A program made the position numbers and the translations under genes. This document shows, in pieces, positions 22,402 to 36,800 of a stretch of 64,000 bases of DNA. The notes under the pieces are model-generated. The model did no database searches and was not told where the DNA came from. It was given only the letters and a program-made list of their open reading frames with translations. Origin of the DNA: Rhytidiadelphus loreus (taxonomy: Eukaryota; Streptophyta; Bryopsida; Hypnales; Hylocomiaceae). Where the stretch lies: positions 13,769,001-13,833,000 of the forward strand of contig OX344765.1 in the NCBI GenBank assembly GCA_947034895.1, in the 5' to 3' direction. How positions within the stretch are numbered: position 1 is the stretch's first letter; each line of letters begins with the position of its first letter.

Positions 22402-25400
22402 CTAAAATCTGGAACCCGGTCTGAGGCACTGCAAGAAAGAACCAAACCACTCGCGTTAATAACTGAATCAATAATACAACATTAAAGTTCATCACCTGAG
22501 GTCTTCAACATTAAAATTATCATACAAACACTGAAACAACAATGCAAATTATTATGATAATAAATGATTTGACAATTTTCCTACCTGGTGCGCTACACAC
22601 AACCCTGGGTGGAGTTTCTGAAGACGTTTCAATTGATCATTTGGGTATAAATTCAAACAAGAGTCGAGACAAATCCGTCGTAAATTGAGCAATGGAGCTA
22701 AGTTTGGCAACTGCTGGAGTCCAAAAGAAGACTCCAAATTGAGCAGAATCAATTGTGATAAATGATGCAATCCTACCAACTCCTTTATACAAAAGGGTAA
22801 ATTAGGTAACGATAAAGTCTCCAAGGAAGTCAAGGATCCAAGAGGGCTCAGATCAAGCTTGCTAAAACTATATGCAGCCCTTTCAGTCCATACTGGGTTA
22901 ATTTCAAGACACTTCAGATTCTTCATTTTTGTTGCACCTTGTAGTACTCCTTCATATACACGACCTGGAAATCGGGCAAATGGTCTAGAAGAGAGTACCA
23001 ATGTCTCTAATGCCTTCAAGTTCTCCAATAAAGAAGTCCCATCTTGAGTGAAACCCAAAATATTGAAGTCACAATCGCGGATGCCTAGATACGTAAGATT
23101 CCAACATTGTCTCAAAAAAGGAATACGCCGCAAATCAAATCCCCATATTTGAACTATACGCAGTTCTGGTAGGCACCCTTGGTTCTGATCCTTCCGCCCA
23201 TAGAAATTCAGGTCACAATCCACGGCATCATCACTAGTACACAAAATCGCCGTTCTGCTCAAATCAACGATGATTAACACACGTAGATTTGGGAAACATT
23301 TCAAATTCAATTTTGAATTCAAGGGGACCTTGCAATTGAACATGATAAGGCATTCCAAATTCGGACATTCCCACAATTGCTGACGAGGATGGCAAATCTT
23401 GGATACGTCCTCAAACGAAAGCAATCTCTTTAGGGCAAGATTGTATCCATTTGCATCCCTGTGACCCACCCACCACTCCTTTTCCTTGCTACCTTCCATT
23501 GAAATCACAGACCGCGCAAACTCAATATACAAATCATGTACCCTTAAAGGAGGACCAGACTCAGAAATGAGAGACTTCCGTTGTAATTCTTTCACCTACA
23601 CATACCACAAGAAGGATGCATCTTCTCAATGACTTGCATAACCTTGAAGGCAACACTCAAATCAGTATAACCGATTCCAAGAGGCAACACTCAAATCAAA
23701 ATAACTCAACGTCACAAGCAAAAGTAACTAACATGAGAAAGATACTCACCTCGAAGTCCGCTTCAAAAGTCGAAATTCCATGCATGACTGCTACCAGGGA
23801 AATGCACCATTGGTACTCATCTTCCCAAGAACTTAAATGTTTCACGGAACCCAAGAAAGATTTCAAAAAATTGAACAAAAACACCACGTCCAAAAATATC
23901 AACTTTTGACCATCAGACAAATTGGCATAGTTCAGACCCAAAATGTCATTCACGTGTTTGGACTCTCTGGATGCCTGCACTTTCTTCTCCACCATCAAAG
24001 CTTTTTTCCATTTCATGATATCGTTCTTATCAACATCATGGAAGAAGGTTCCCAAAGCCCTCAACACCAATGGATGATATTGTTGCGCATCATAGCCATC
24101 ATCAAGAAATTGGCAGTCCCGAACACACGCCTTCACTATGTCATATTCATCAGGTTGAAGAGGGGATGACATTTTCTGGGGAATAGCCACTGAAAGGAAC
24201 AATTCTTCAGCTTCTTGCTCCTCCAACCTTGGAATGGGCTTGCAATATTTGACTTCTCGAAGAACAGATTCCAAAATCGATCGACTCCTGGATGTAACCA
24301 TTACCTTGCTACCGCATGCAAGTAAGGACTTAATAAAACTCCGTGCTTCATCTCGAGAGTCTTCAGAATCTCCAACATTATCCACGGCAAGGAACGCTGG
24401 TGGTTGACTCTTCAATCGGTCTTGTAAGCACTTCAAACCCTGCATCATAGTTCACCCATATCAATTGCAAAATTAGCTTCCAAGTTAGCAATGCTATCAA
24501 GAAAAATATGTTCCTATTCACAACAAAATTGATAAGATTATTTCAAAAGTTTAATTAATCAAACTTCAAAAAAGAATTGTAAATGCAACTTCGAGCACTT
24601 CTCATGCACTAGTCCTCATACTCCCCAATGGAAAGTAACCACAAGATTTCGTATGTATGACCCGCAACAACATCTTATACCTGACATTCTCCAGTGATCC
24701 TCTCCACAGCCCTATCGTCAAATCCTCCAAGTTCCCGTATGACATGCTTTAACCTTTCAATCCGTTCGTATTTCGTATCACCCTGTAACTCCACATGACA
24801 TACCCGACCACGAAATTCTACCTGATAAAAACTGCACATAGCCTCACATAGAGTGGTTTTCCCTACACCACCCATGCCATACAATCCAAGATACAAACAC
24901 CCAGGTTTGCAAACGTCATTCATAAGGATCCCCTCCTCAAACCATTTTGATGCTTTCTGCACATAACCAACATTAAAATATCTCATTCTAGTGAGTCATA
25001 CATAAATTTTCAAATCATATAAGAACAGTTTTAAGGCATCTACAATATGGCAACTTCACCCTCTGTCCTATTCCAAATGAACACCTTCAACATACCTCAC
25101 ACATGCGTCGATATCCTCGTAAACCATCAGTATTATACTTCATCATAGGAGGGATGATTTCACAAATCTCATCCACCACTGCTTGTATAAACCTTCCTTC
25201 TGCCGTCCCATACTTACTAAACTCTAAACCATTGAATGGACGCAAGTCTGCGACAACTTCATCAAGCAACTTTGGAAAATCATCAGGCATAATCTCGTCC
25301 AGTTCATCATGCTCTGTCAAAGCCTTCCTTCTTTCAGTCTCAACATTCTTTGCTTTCATCAAGACCTTCACCGCTTTACTCCACGAGTCAATCTCCTGGA

Positions 25401-26711
25401 CATGAATCTTCCCATCTTCAGCCAACTTCTTCCAAGACTCCATCCATTTCTCCGGTACAAGGTCACTTGGTCGGAGCTTGTAGAAAAGGGGGAGCAATTT
25501 CATTTCTGGATTCCTCATCTCTCTGGCCTTCACAAAAGCAGCTAATTCCAGCATGGGCCATTTGGAAGTCAAATATCCCTCAGACAACACAATCACTGCC
25601 AACAAGCATTGCTCGGCAGCCTTGAAAACATGGGGAGGAAATCTCTCTCCTTTTGGTAAACTGTCAGAATTTTGATCAAAGAAAGGAGAGTGGTTCAAGC
25701 GTTTCAACTCCTCGCAAAGGCGCTCCACAAAAGGCTTGTCATGTCCACTGTGGCTCAAAAAAATTGTGTGCTTCGGAAGGACGGCTGGAGGCCATCTGCA
25801 CAAATCAACATCTAATATAAGGACAGAATAAAGAATGGACAAGATACTTTTGAAAGCATGGAAGCTCAATAGGACTATTGGATATAATGCTAGGTTGTAT
25901 ACTTCATATAAGAACATCCAAGGGTATACATTTGGGCTTATCAAAGGGCTCACATTAAACAAAACACTATAGATTATAACTATCTCCCTTCTCAAACAAG
26001 GGAGCAAATCTGTGTTCATGACTCATCGCAACATTATGAAGAAGGTGATGACAATAGGTCTGGAGTTTATCAAACCTAACCTCTAGGCAAAACCTACTGA
26101 CCTAGCAGGCAATCTAGGTGTTGTTATAGGGTTGATTTTCATGACCTTGGGATCATCAGCCATCACCTAACATCATGTCATGGTAGACAATTCAAGCCAT
26201 TGGACCTTATATTGCACACGAACCTAAGACTCTTGAAAATTTCATAGACAACTATGTCGATCTCAGAAGATTGCCTCCCTGTTGAGTTTTGATGGTAAAG
26301 CAAATGTGTATCACGGTTCACATCTTCATAGGTGCAACATTGTACTTTCATGCATTCTTTGTGCGATTGGCAATGGCAATCACATGAAATGCTTCAGAAC
26401 CTCAACAACCAAACAAATCCCTGAGTGCAACCTATTTTCTAGCAAGTACACAATACAAGAGCAAGGTTACAATAACAACAACAGTTGCCGGTATTCGCGT
26501 GATGTACAAAGGCAATCAACTTTCACCAAGCAGTGACTTCTTCACACCAAGTATCACTGAACAGAGCGGATACAATATAGCAGAGCCGGATATGAGGGTA
26601 CTGCAACAAGGAGGAAGCTACAATGCAAGCTAGGTATGAGGAATTCAAATCTGAAGACTAGAAACATTACCCCTGGCGTGAAGATGATGCCTCCCCAGCA
26701 CGCTTTGCCAT
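22402..26711 (-). CDS. TIR-NBS-LRR immune receptor, copy 2
   Basis: Same gene in unit 2. Exons are 26711-26671, 25795-25096, 24956-24681, 24439-23750, 23595-22585 and 22428-22402. The exon open frames translate identically to copy 1: TIR with E97, P-loop, kinase-2, RNBS-B, VHD and leucine-rich repeats are all intact, with no stop or frameshift. The P-loop Gly279 codon is GGG (plus-strand C at 24861), as in copy 1. Its upstream flank carries the four miniature transposons of unit 2. Intact coding and intact splice sites suggest it could be functional, although expression cannot be judged from sequence. Confidence 0.88.
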
Positions 26712-29700
26712 GGTGCCAATACCGCCAACTGTTGTTGTAAGCGCATCCAGAGACACTAAACCTACTTCTTATGTACATTTCCTGACATTGTTGCTCTCAG
26801 CCTTGCTCTGAAATGAGGACGAGGCCTTCATCGTCGATAGGATAACGGACACATGACTAGCTTGAACATGTTACTTCCATGCAACATCAAATATTCTCAT
26901 CAATAAGGTCGACGCTTCCTGGATGATGTTGTGTCGCCGAATGAAATAAAGGAAAAAGAGCTTCTGCACTAGAATAGCACGTCCAACATGCGAATAATTA
27001 GTCACCAAGACTTACATGGGAAATGTCAGACCAGTTATCTGTCGGAAGCCACCTCAGCTACAATTACTCAAACAAAAAATTCCACAATTAGTTTACCAAG
27101 ATAACAAGAATGTTCAGAAACAAAAACAAAGAAACATGAAAAACAAGAATCAAAGTCCACATTGCAGTAGACGAAAGGCCACAATTTCTTCTACTTCAGA
27201 AAATGGAAGTTCTAGAACATTTTAAAACAGTATAAATCCAGTCAAAGCTACTTTGGGACAACCCTGTCCCAAACTCATTCATTAGAATCTACATGCCAAA
27301 TGACTAAATCGAGAGCTTCACAACGTCAAAGCAAAGCGTACTACATGCTGCGCACCATGGGTAGTAAGAGGTGCATGTCATACCGAGTCACAGACCAAAG
27401 TACTAGTAACATGTGCCCACCCCAAGTCTTAGCGCAATACATGCAGTACGCTCACTAGCATAGCCACCAACAAAAATCACAACAATTACAAACAAGGTTC
27501 TCTAATCAAGTACTGAGGAAATCAAATTGAGCCACATATGCCCCTAGAGAAGAAAAGAGGGCTGTAGAAGCAAAACAACATCAAACAGTGGACAGAACAA
27601 GGATTTCCAAAGCAGAGCAAACGAGAGAATCGAACTTACAGGTGTTCCTGGATCTTCATCTATAGTATCAAGCGCCATTATAGAAATATAGATAACGACC
27701 ATAGCTGAGGAGGGTCCACCGACACATTCCAATTAAGTAGCTCATCAAGTTGATAGGTTCAGTGGAGCCATGAAGTACTTATCATAGAAGATGAGGTGAA
27801 CGAAATAAACCGTCACTCACTCCCAAGTCATTCCATTCCTGAAGAAATGCACCGATCAGTAACCCTACACCCAGGCAAACCCCACGAAGTCGTATTCGCT
27901 CCTACTGTACACTCACAATCGGAGAACGACCTGAAACGATGCCTGGTTCATTGACCAAAACAGCACTTTCATCTACAATAATAGTTAGGTCTAGCGATCG
28001 AAAGTTTCAGTGAACACCAATTCAAGCAACGAATCCTGAGAAAAATAGAAGTATCGTTTCAGCATTGGTGCTCACCAAGTCTCCTCCCGTGCTGCCACCC
28101 AAGCGGGGAGTTTTGTTCAAAGCTGTACTAAATTGAAAGAAGGACCATTCAGCAAGCATTTAGAGATTAGTTCACGCCATTGGAAAGAGCAGAATTCTGC
28201 TGGCTTGCGAAAGCTTCATACCCTGGACTTGTGCGCTGCGAAGAACAAACGACCTACAGACTAAATAAGCTGAAGAGCATGCACGCCCATGCTCCAAACC
28301 CCAGGTTTCGACGTCTGTTCCAGGGCCCGTAATTTAGGGGTCAATAGCCCCACCCGTGAGTGAGTGAGTGGGCTCTTAAGAAAAGAAATTGCCCAACAGT
28401 TGAGTGCCCAGCAAGTCTGTCAGAATGACGACCTATTTTCAACCACTTAACCCATAAATGACGTTGAAGACGTTTTCTGGCCGATGAATGACAAAGAACC
28501 TCTCCACTTCGTCATGTGAGACAGAAGTGCAACTATTCATCCTCCAAATTTTGTGTGAAATGGGAACATGTTCTACAATGGTTTGACCTCCAACTATTAA
28601 AACGGGGCAATGAGGAGGTCAGTTCACCCTGGCCACAATTCACACAATTCCAAAATAGCTAATTTCCACAGTGACCAACATGTTGTTTAACCCCTAAAAG
28701 AACAAGGCCTTTTTTCTGCACAAAAAATACTCAAAACTGCCATTTCTACAGCAAAGAGTGAATAAATCTGGAGATTGTTTTTTTTTTTCACATTTAACCG
28801 TAGGATCTTACACCTAACTAGTATGAGAACGTGTGGAAAATATTTCAGAAATTTTGACTAGATAGATTGCAAGATATCTGCATTTTAAGTAAATAAAACA
28901 AGTTTTTCAGTACATAGTAGGACTATATTGTTTGACTTTGAACCTTCTTAACATAAATTTATTGCACTACAAAGTTTTGAGCTTTAAATCTTTATGGTGG
29001 AGAATTGAGTTGAGAGTTTAGAAAAAAATTTAAAAATTCATTATTTAAAAAATTGTTAAATATAAGTAGATACAAGAAGAAGGAAAATCTAAATTATTAA
29101 TATCTCTAAGATGGAATTCAAATGCACTAATCCCAACAGTGAGATTGTTCTAGAAAGCAAATTAAACCATGCAAAACTTTTTTTTTATTTGAATTATAAA
29201 AATTGCATTCAAAAATGAATCCTACAAGTTGTTTTTTCAAGAAGATGCTCTAATTGCCCAAAAAACAAGATTGTCCATAACTTTCTCATAACAAATCCAA
29301 ATGGTATGAATCAAAGTTGTCCATGTAGACAAAAATATAATCTATGAGAAAAAAAAATTAGAAATTTAGGCACCGATTGAAAAAAAAATTATATTCCCAT
29401 GAAGCTAATCAATTTTTCTATCTTTAAAAAAAGTTTCATAAAATTAGAACAAAAATTCAGCCCGTAGGTACGTGCCCAAAATCCCACTTGTCCCCCAAAG
29501 GGACAAATGGTCCATTAGGGGTTAAGGGTTAAGCAAATTCAAACTATATGTGGTATAGGGAAGGTTGAGGGAAAAAAATCCCGTTTAGAGAAATAGATTT
29601 AAGAAGGATTTCATAATTTTTGACATTTTTTCCCTCGAGAAACAAAATGATCACGAATTTTTTTTTTAAGAATTTGTTTGTCCTGTTCTCGATCTATAGG

Positions 29701-29952
29701 CAAGCCAATTTCCAACTATAGGCTGCTTACAAAACCAATGTAGGTGATCATTGAGGCTTTCAATGTATTGTACATGTTGTGATCATTTTCTACTTTCAAT
29801 GTACACCCCTCAGACATTTATGTTGCTCTTGTTGGCCATGTTGTATATGAGTTGTCACCTACAATATTGTTGATCATAAATGGAAGAGTCTAAGCTATAA
29901 GAATGGGGTGACAATTGGAAATGGATTGATTTTTTAGGGCAGATTTACACTA

Positions 29953-30278
29953 AGGTAACAGGCTCAGAAACCGCCCATCTAAGGGCTGAAACTGAATTTC
30001 GAAAAGGTGAAACACCTTGAAATATATGTGAGCATATTTTCCTTGAAAGATAAGTAGAATTTTCACCTAACCCAAGCCGTTTCATATTTTTCAGAGCTAT
30101 GAGGAATTAGTTATCAAATTTTGAAGTCAAAAGGGCACAGTGCTCTTAAACCGTGCCCTAACTGAAATGTTCACCACTTGTACATAACTGAAGCCAATGA
30201 AAAGAAACATGTACAACCCATGCAGATTCAAAATAGGGCACGGTTTTAAAGCCTGAACGGTTTTCGAGCCTGTTACCT
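29953..30278. mobile_element. MITE E1 (unit 2)
   Basis: Unit-2 copy of the TA-flanked AGGTAACAGGCTC element, at the same offset as in unit 1. It was carried along with the unit duplication rather than inserted independently. Confidence 0.7.
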
Positions 30279-30932
30279 TATGGTCTAAGACCAAGACTCA
30301 TGGGTACAAAAAAACCCATTTCAGACTCAACAAACTCCTAGTCGGATCCAAGTAGCTCATTAAAAAAGTTTGTTGGAAATTAAACTTGGATCCAAGTGTA
30401 AACGACCTGGGTTCAATTTGAATTTATATTTTCATAAAAGATTAATTTTTATTTAATTTTAATTTTAATGTCCAATATGATGCGGCTAAAAGACTGCCAC
30501 ATTATTAGATCCATGTTAGATTTAATATTAATCATTATTAATTAAAAAAATTACAACATTTAATTTGATTTTTTTCAATTTTTATTAAATTTCAAGAATA
30601 ATAACTCACAGCCTTGTGGAGACTAGAAATTGCATGTAATGGGAATTGGACCCACAATAGGAAATTGGTTCCACAAAATTAATGCTCTCCTTTGAGGAGG
30701 CCCTTGAGACCAAGATTGGGTCTAAAAATTTCCCTCCAAATTTGTGCCACATGAGTACCATGTCATTTCAACAAATTTTGGACTAGACCATAGTATAAGC
30801 ATTTTGAGTTTAATTTCCAACTCTTGACCAATAGGTTTGCTTGATTTTAGAGTTAACTTTCTTGGACTTCGACCGTAGTGTAAACCCAAACTTAGATTTA
30901 AAAGAATTTGTCATGCCAATTAAAGATAACTA

Positions 30933-31415
30933 AGGTAAACTAGCCTATGACAAGCAAATTGTCTAATGCAGACACCTAGGATATGTCCAATGACAAAAAA
31001 ATTGCAATAAATGAGATTTGAGCTAATTAGTGGTCACAATCAATGCCTTGGGTGATGCTGGAGGAGTTACAGTGACTACAATAGGAACTTTCACATTTCT
31101 AGTGTAAATTCATCACAAGAAGTAATTTTTTTATTCCTCCATGTCATGGCCCTATTAGGCAAAATTGTGATTGCTTTAAGTTGTAAGATGACCATTATGG
31201 GTACACTTTTCGGTGGTTTCGGTGGTATTCTACAGACTCTTTTGGACCAACTAGGTAGCACACTTCAAAATTCATAGCAAATTCATATTATGTAAAAAAA
31301 AGTTAATACTTTCTCCATTTCTCACATTTGTCTTTATATAGGAAAAAAATTGAAAATTTTCAATAATGTCAAGAAGGCAAACCAACCATTTTGCCTATCA
31401 TAGGCTAGTTTACCT
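30933..31415. mobile_element. MITE E2 (unit 2)
   Basis: Unit-2 copy of the AGGTAAACTAGCC element, duplicated with the unit. Confidence 0.75.
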
Positions 31416-31813
31416 TAAGTTAGCTCATCTCTTGGTTGGAGGGCTTGTGCTCTTACAAGGGAAACCCAAGACAACACATGTCTAATCTTGGGTGTCTATT
31501 GCATATAAAGGTGGGATAATGAAGGTGGTTGTCCCAATTGAATCTTGTTTGGGTCTTCTAAAATTATTTAGTTTTGTTTGTCATTTATCTAAAAGTGTGG
31601 ATGCTCTAATGATCTACCTTAGTGAAACAACATAACATTCTAAATTAATGTTGCAGTGTCCCTAAAATAAAATAACATTCTAATCCAATGTAAGGTAGAA
31701 GTACCTATAACCCCCAAAAATTACAATAATAAGAGCTTCAAATGGAGATGCACTGCAGCAGTGTCAACTCAAGGTATTTCTTGCAGGATCCATCCATGGC
31801 TTGTGGGATCTAA

Positions 31814-32337
31814 GGGCCACTTCACACTACGGCCGAAGGTCGAGAGGCCGTGGGATTTCACCAATCAAATTTCAAGAAACCCAAAGTTCGGCCTCTCAAC
31901 CCTTCACACTAGAAGGCACAAGTCCAAAGGCCATCACCCTCCAACTACCTACATGGCAATAAATTGTCTACATGGCGACGAACTCTCAAAAGAAGTTTTG
32001 GTTGGCTAGAAATGAATGCCCAAACTTTAGTCAAGAGGCCATCAACTTATGACAAGATCTCAACCATTAGATTGGTAGGTGAGACTTCATTATTAAGAGT
32101 TTGGACTTTGGGCTTGGCCTTTAGAGGCTTTACACTATGGCCGGCCAAGTTAAGAGGCCATGGGAGTTCATTGCCAAGGGTTTGGACTTTGGGCTTGGCC
32201 TTTGAAGGCTTCACACTATGGCCGGCTAAAGGCTCCAATTCCTATTATTTATTGCTCATTTCTTTGGACTCTCAACAAAGTTTGTCCACTCAATGCCATG
32301 GCATCTCGACTTGGATGGCCATAGTGTGAAGTGGCCC
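31814..32337. mobile_element. Tourist-like MITE E3 (unit 2)
   Basis: Unit-2 copy, with GGGCCACTTCACAC termini, TAA flanks at 31811-31813 and 32338-32340, and the same internal direct repeat. Confidence 0.85.
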
Positions 32338-33466
32338 TAAGCTTATGTTAACCTTCAAAATCCCAACCAACCACTCCCATGAGTTCAGCAATGCAACATT
32401 TGCAAAAGATCATGAAAGAGTTTACAGTAAGCTTATTTCTACATCTTTTAAGACTCTGTTTTGTACAGCAATAACTCCTGCTTTGGGCAGTCCGTTCCAG
32501 CTGCTGAGTTCCTCCTGACCATCTCATATTGAGCTTACTGTAGGCATTCAACTCGACGAAATCTATTTGTGAATGACAAAATTATATTTTCACTGTCAAA
32601 TGGAAATAGGAACAACCCAACCACCATGCCAGGAAATGTGATAGTGAAGGAGACTGGAAATGGAGCAAACCATGGAGCATTCAGGACTTGGTTTCAGAAA
32701 TGCTGCAGTTCCTCTGTGTTATTGAAACTCCTTGCCTTCTAGCAGACCTGTCAGATAAGAAGCAGGGTATGAGTGGTTACACCAAAAACACCAGATGCTG
32801 TGGGAGTCACAAAATTCATGAATCATTTCAAATCCTCTAAGACGGTCCTTCCCCTCTAATGACACAATCTACATCTTGGACATTCCTTGCATGTTTTGAG
32901 AATTTTGTCGTGTCGTACACATGCATATTCATGATTGACCAAACTTTCACACCACACGTGATTGCATTTTACAACCACATAATTAATTTGCACATTTATC
33001 ACTGAGGCAATGTTGTTGAACATACAGTCTAAACAAAAGTGTTGCTATTAACACTACGAGAAAGTCTCTGTTAATGATGTCCATGCGGTGCTCAAAATTA
33101 CTTACAACCCACAAAAGATAATGAAACACCATCACTAGCTCATCCACCATCACTACCGTAGTGCTTGGTGTTGTGAAGGGACTATTTGACCATGGAAATG
33201 TTTTGAAATGTTGTCATATTGATTTCTAAGTGAAGAATCAAACTCACATGCTCGTTGAAGACTTCATTTCGGCTTCAGTTGCTAGTGGTCACTCGAAGCC
33301 ACAGTAGTAAACGGAGCTACCAACCATGAAGCCTACACAAGCCCTAAAAATGCCACCGATTCAACGTATTAAGACGGCACATGTTCTCTATTAATTAATG
33401 TTTCCACGTACTTCAACTTCAACAACAACATGATGAGTCAGAATCTAGAACAAAGATAAGTAAGTA

Positions 33467-33878
33467 AGGTAGGAGGCTCTTAAAGCGTGCGCTTAAGGGC
33501 TGGTTCGCCTTTTTCATGTCGTTTCTTGTATAGGATTATTTTTAGCTCATTTTTCAGACAAAGAAAAATAGATTCTGATTGTAATCCAAGTTGTTTTGTA
33601 TTTTTTGAAGTATTTTTGAATTACTTATGAATTTTCAAACAAGATGAGTCATAGGTCCCTATTTCTGACCATAGGTCTTTCATAAATCGTTCACTTACAG
33701 CTTTTAGAGAGAAATGAGGAAAGCAAAGCAAATGATTGGCTCTTATGATAGATAATATTTTTTTTATTGATCCATTCAATGACAATAGAAGGTCCATTTG
33801 AAGACCACCTCAAGTCCATTACAAATGAGTCTACATGAGCAGTTCTAAATGACCCTCCAACATTCGAGCCTCCTACCT
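33467..33878. mobile_element. MITE E4 (unit 2)
   Basis: Unit-2 copy of the AGGTAGGAGGCTC element at the same offset. Confidence 0.7.
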
Positions 33879-36800
33879 TACTTGGTTTTACAGACTAAGG
33901 TTTCTCAACTCCCTTATTGGCTTATGATGTCCACTCAATTTGGTTTGAAGTGGTCAAGTGAATTTGGCCTTGAATAGTAGCTTCCAGAATTATCAGAGAA
34001 TATTAGAAGAAAAAGACATGATGGAGTCCCTTATGCAAATCTTTTCATCTACATTTTGGCCTTGAATAGTCACTTACACATTGAGAATCAACACAAGTTT
34101 TCAAGAGCAAACTATGAAAGTTGAAGAGTTTTTTGAAGCACAAATTTATTTATAAATGGATTAAAATTTTAAATGGATTACTGTATTAACAGATTTAAAT
34201 AGTAATTGAAACCAAAAATATGCATTTATTTCATTTTTATTCCGATGATGACTTAAATACTAATTGAAACATAATATTTTATTTTTGTTCCGATGATGAC
34301 CTTTAGGTGGAACATGGTTTAGATAGTTTTTAAAGTGACCTTAGAGATTTTCTTATTGATAACATATGCAGGGGGTACTTTACTACCATAGGGTGCCTTT
34401 GCAGTCACAACTAAAATTGAAGCCACGATCAAAATGATGAAATGAAACCATACAAAAATAGGTGAAATGAATCCAAGACAAAACGAAGCTAGGACAAAAA
34501 TGGTGGAATGAAGCCAAGACAAAAATAATGGGTTTTTGAATTTATAAGATTAAAATTGAAGCCCATAGTGCCTTTTCAATTAAGGGAGTTCAAAAGATTT
34601 TTGAGGGAACCAATGAGAACCTATGTGGTTCAATTAATCGACATAACAAATGTTGAGAGAGTTTGGAATTTGAAATATATATTTGTTGCTTGAATGGTTT
34701 TTGAGGCGACCAATAGGGTATGCATCTTTGAAATTTCTATATTAATGAATATAGGGTCTAATGATGGCTATTGGCCAACATACACCTCTAAGTCCACTAT
34801 AATGATGAATTCACATTTGCCAAGACTTCCATATCACTTGAAGTCTAACGACTTATAACCTTCCAAGGATGAACCTATTACCACTTTTTCAAACTTCATT
34901 TGCAAGTACGTAGGAATGTGATTTTTTGTGAATATATTTTAGAGTTGTGTGTCAATTGCAATTTTTTTGCATTTTTTGCGCAAATTTGAAATTACCTTGA
35001 TTTTTTGAATAAGGAAAACAATTTATATCAAATGCAACTAATGCTCAATTTTTTTTTAATTTCTCAATAGGTTAACAATATAAGGTATCATGGTATTTTG
35101 CAATATAAGGTATTTTGCAATTTCTTTTTGTAAGGTATCATGGTGCAAATTTTCTTATTGTAATTCAAATTGGTAATAAAGTTGAGTGTTCACCTTTAAG
35201 TTGGTTTAGCCAATTTTTGGAGTGAGCTTTGGGATTTTTATTGACAAATATAGGGTTCACTTTATGACTATGGGGGCCATATGAAGTCAAAACCAAAAAC
35301 ATGGTGGAATGAAGCTAAGATGAAATTGATGGAATTTTGAAGCCATTAAAAAAATAATGGAATTTTGAAGTTATATGACTAAATTGAAGCCTATAGTCCA
35401 TACAATTGAGGAAGTTGAACCAAATCAACCAATGGAAAACCTTGAGGTTGAATGAATTTCCAAAACAAAAGTTGGAAGAATTTGGAATTTAAAAAACAAA
35501 AAATATGAGACTAAGTTAGAAAGGATTCACTTTGCATATAGAAGGTTGGATCTATAGAGAAATAAATGTCTTTGCAATTGAGGGAGTTGAAAAGTTTTGT
35601 AAAGGAGTTAATAGAAACATGTGGAATTAAGTTAATTTTTGAAACGAAGCCATAAAATTTTGGATTGGAATTTGGATTGGAATTTGGATATATAAAGGTA
35701 GGAGAGAAGAAAGGGTTCAATTTGCAAGTATAGGGTCCGGATCTTTAGGGTTTTTGTGTTGACAAGTATAGAATTCATGTTACATACCTCCAATAATGAA
35801 CTCCAATTAGGAATACAAATTATAGTTATTTACGAGATTGTTTTACAAGGACCTCAACCACCCGACTTTAGAGAGATCAATCTTCGAAGGAGAGTCTCCT
35901 CACCCCCAAGCTCCATCTTATATTATAGAGACTATCAGTAAAAGACTAAAAGCTTCTTGAGGAGCTTCCCACATTGAGAAGGAACCTGCTAATAAGAAGA
36001 AGTCTTTAGAGAGATTTCCTAAATGAGGTTTCTTAGATCTAGAAACTAACATGTAAGCAATATAAAACCTCTTGAACAATTTCCTAGATAGTAGCATATA
36101 AGGATGTTGAGGCTAAGGTGATCTTTAGTTTCGACAACACATCTCTTGCATTTTTTTTTGAAATCTAAGACTTTGTCTTACATTGAAGAACCTTTAACTG
36201 TCTTGTGTTTATGGTGTTTGTAACATCAGCACTACCTATTGGTCAACTTAAACCTCCAAAGTCCACTATAACAAATTTGGAGTTGCCAAGTTGCCAAGAC
36301 TTCTATATTAACAAAAGTTTACAAACTTATAACCCTTACAAGACAAGCCTATAATTATTTTTTCAAACTCCATTTTATAAGTACCTATGAATATGATTTA
36401 TTTTTCATTTTTTTGGAGATGTGAGTACATGTCTTATTTTAGTTATAAAATTTCACATATTATAGCGAAAAAATTGAAATTGTTGTAAATTTCTAAATAA
36501 AAAATGAAACAATTCATACCAAAAGAAAATATTCAAAAATGTATATTATAGGGTAATAAATTATGGTACATATATTGTGTCATTTTAAAATTAGAAAATG
36601 AAAAATCCGTGGTTGAGAATTCATTTTTCCAAATTGTTGGTAATTGACAATATTTTAGGAATTTTGTTATATATTAAGTAGAATTATAGTTGGTTACTTG
36701 AAGAATGTGAATGAAAAAATTGATAAATGAACTAATAGAAATTTAATGATTTTCAAACTCCAATAGTTGTGTGAAAATTCCCATTGCTAAGGTCTCTAAT

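Larger units (their letters stand above)
17726..35463. repeat. Array unit 2
   Basis: Complete 17,738-bp unit. Private base: A at 28972 where units 1 and 3 have G. It shares G at 28777 with unit 3 against T in unit 1. It shares the P-loop codon base C at 24861 with unit 1 against T in units 3 and 4. Confidence 0.95.
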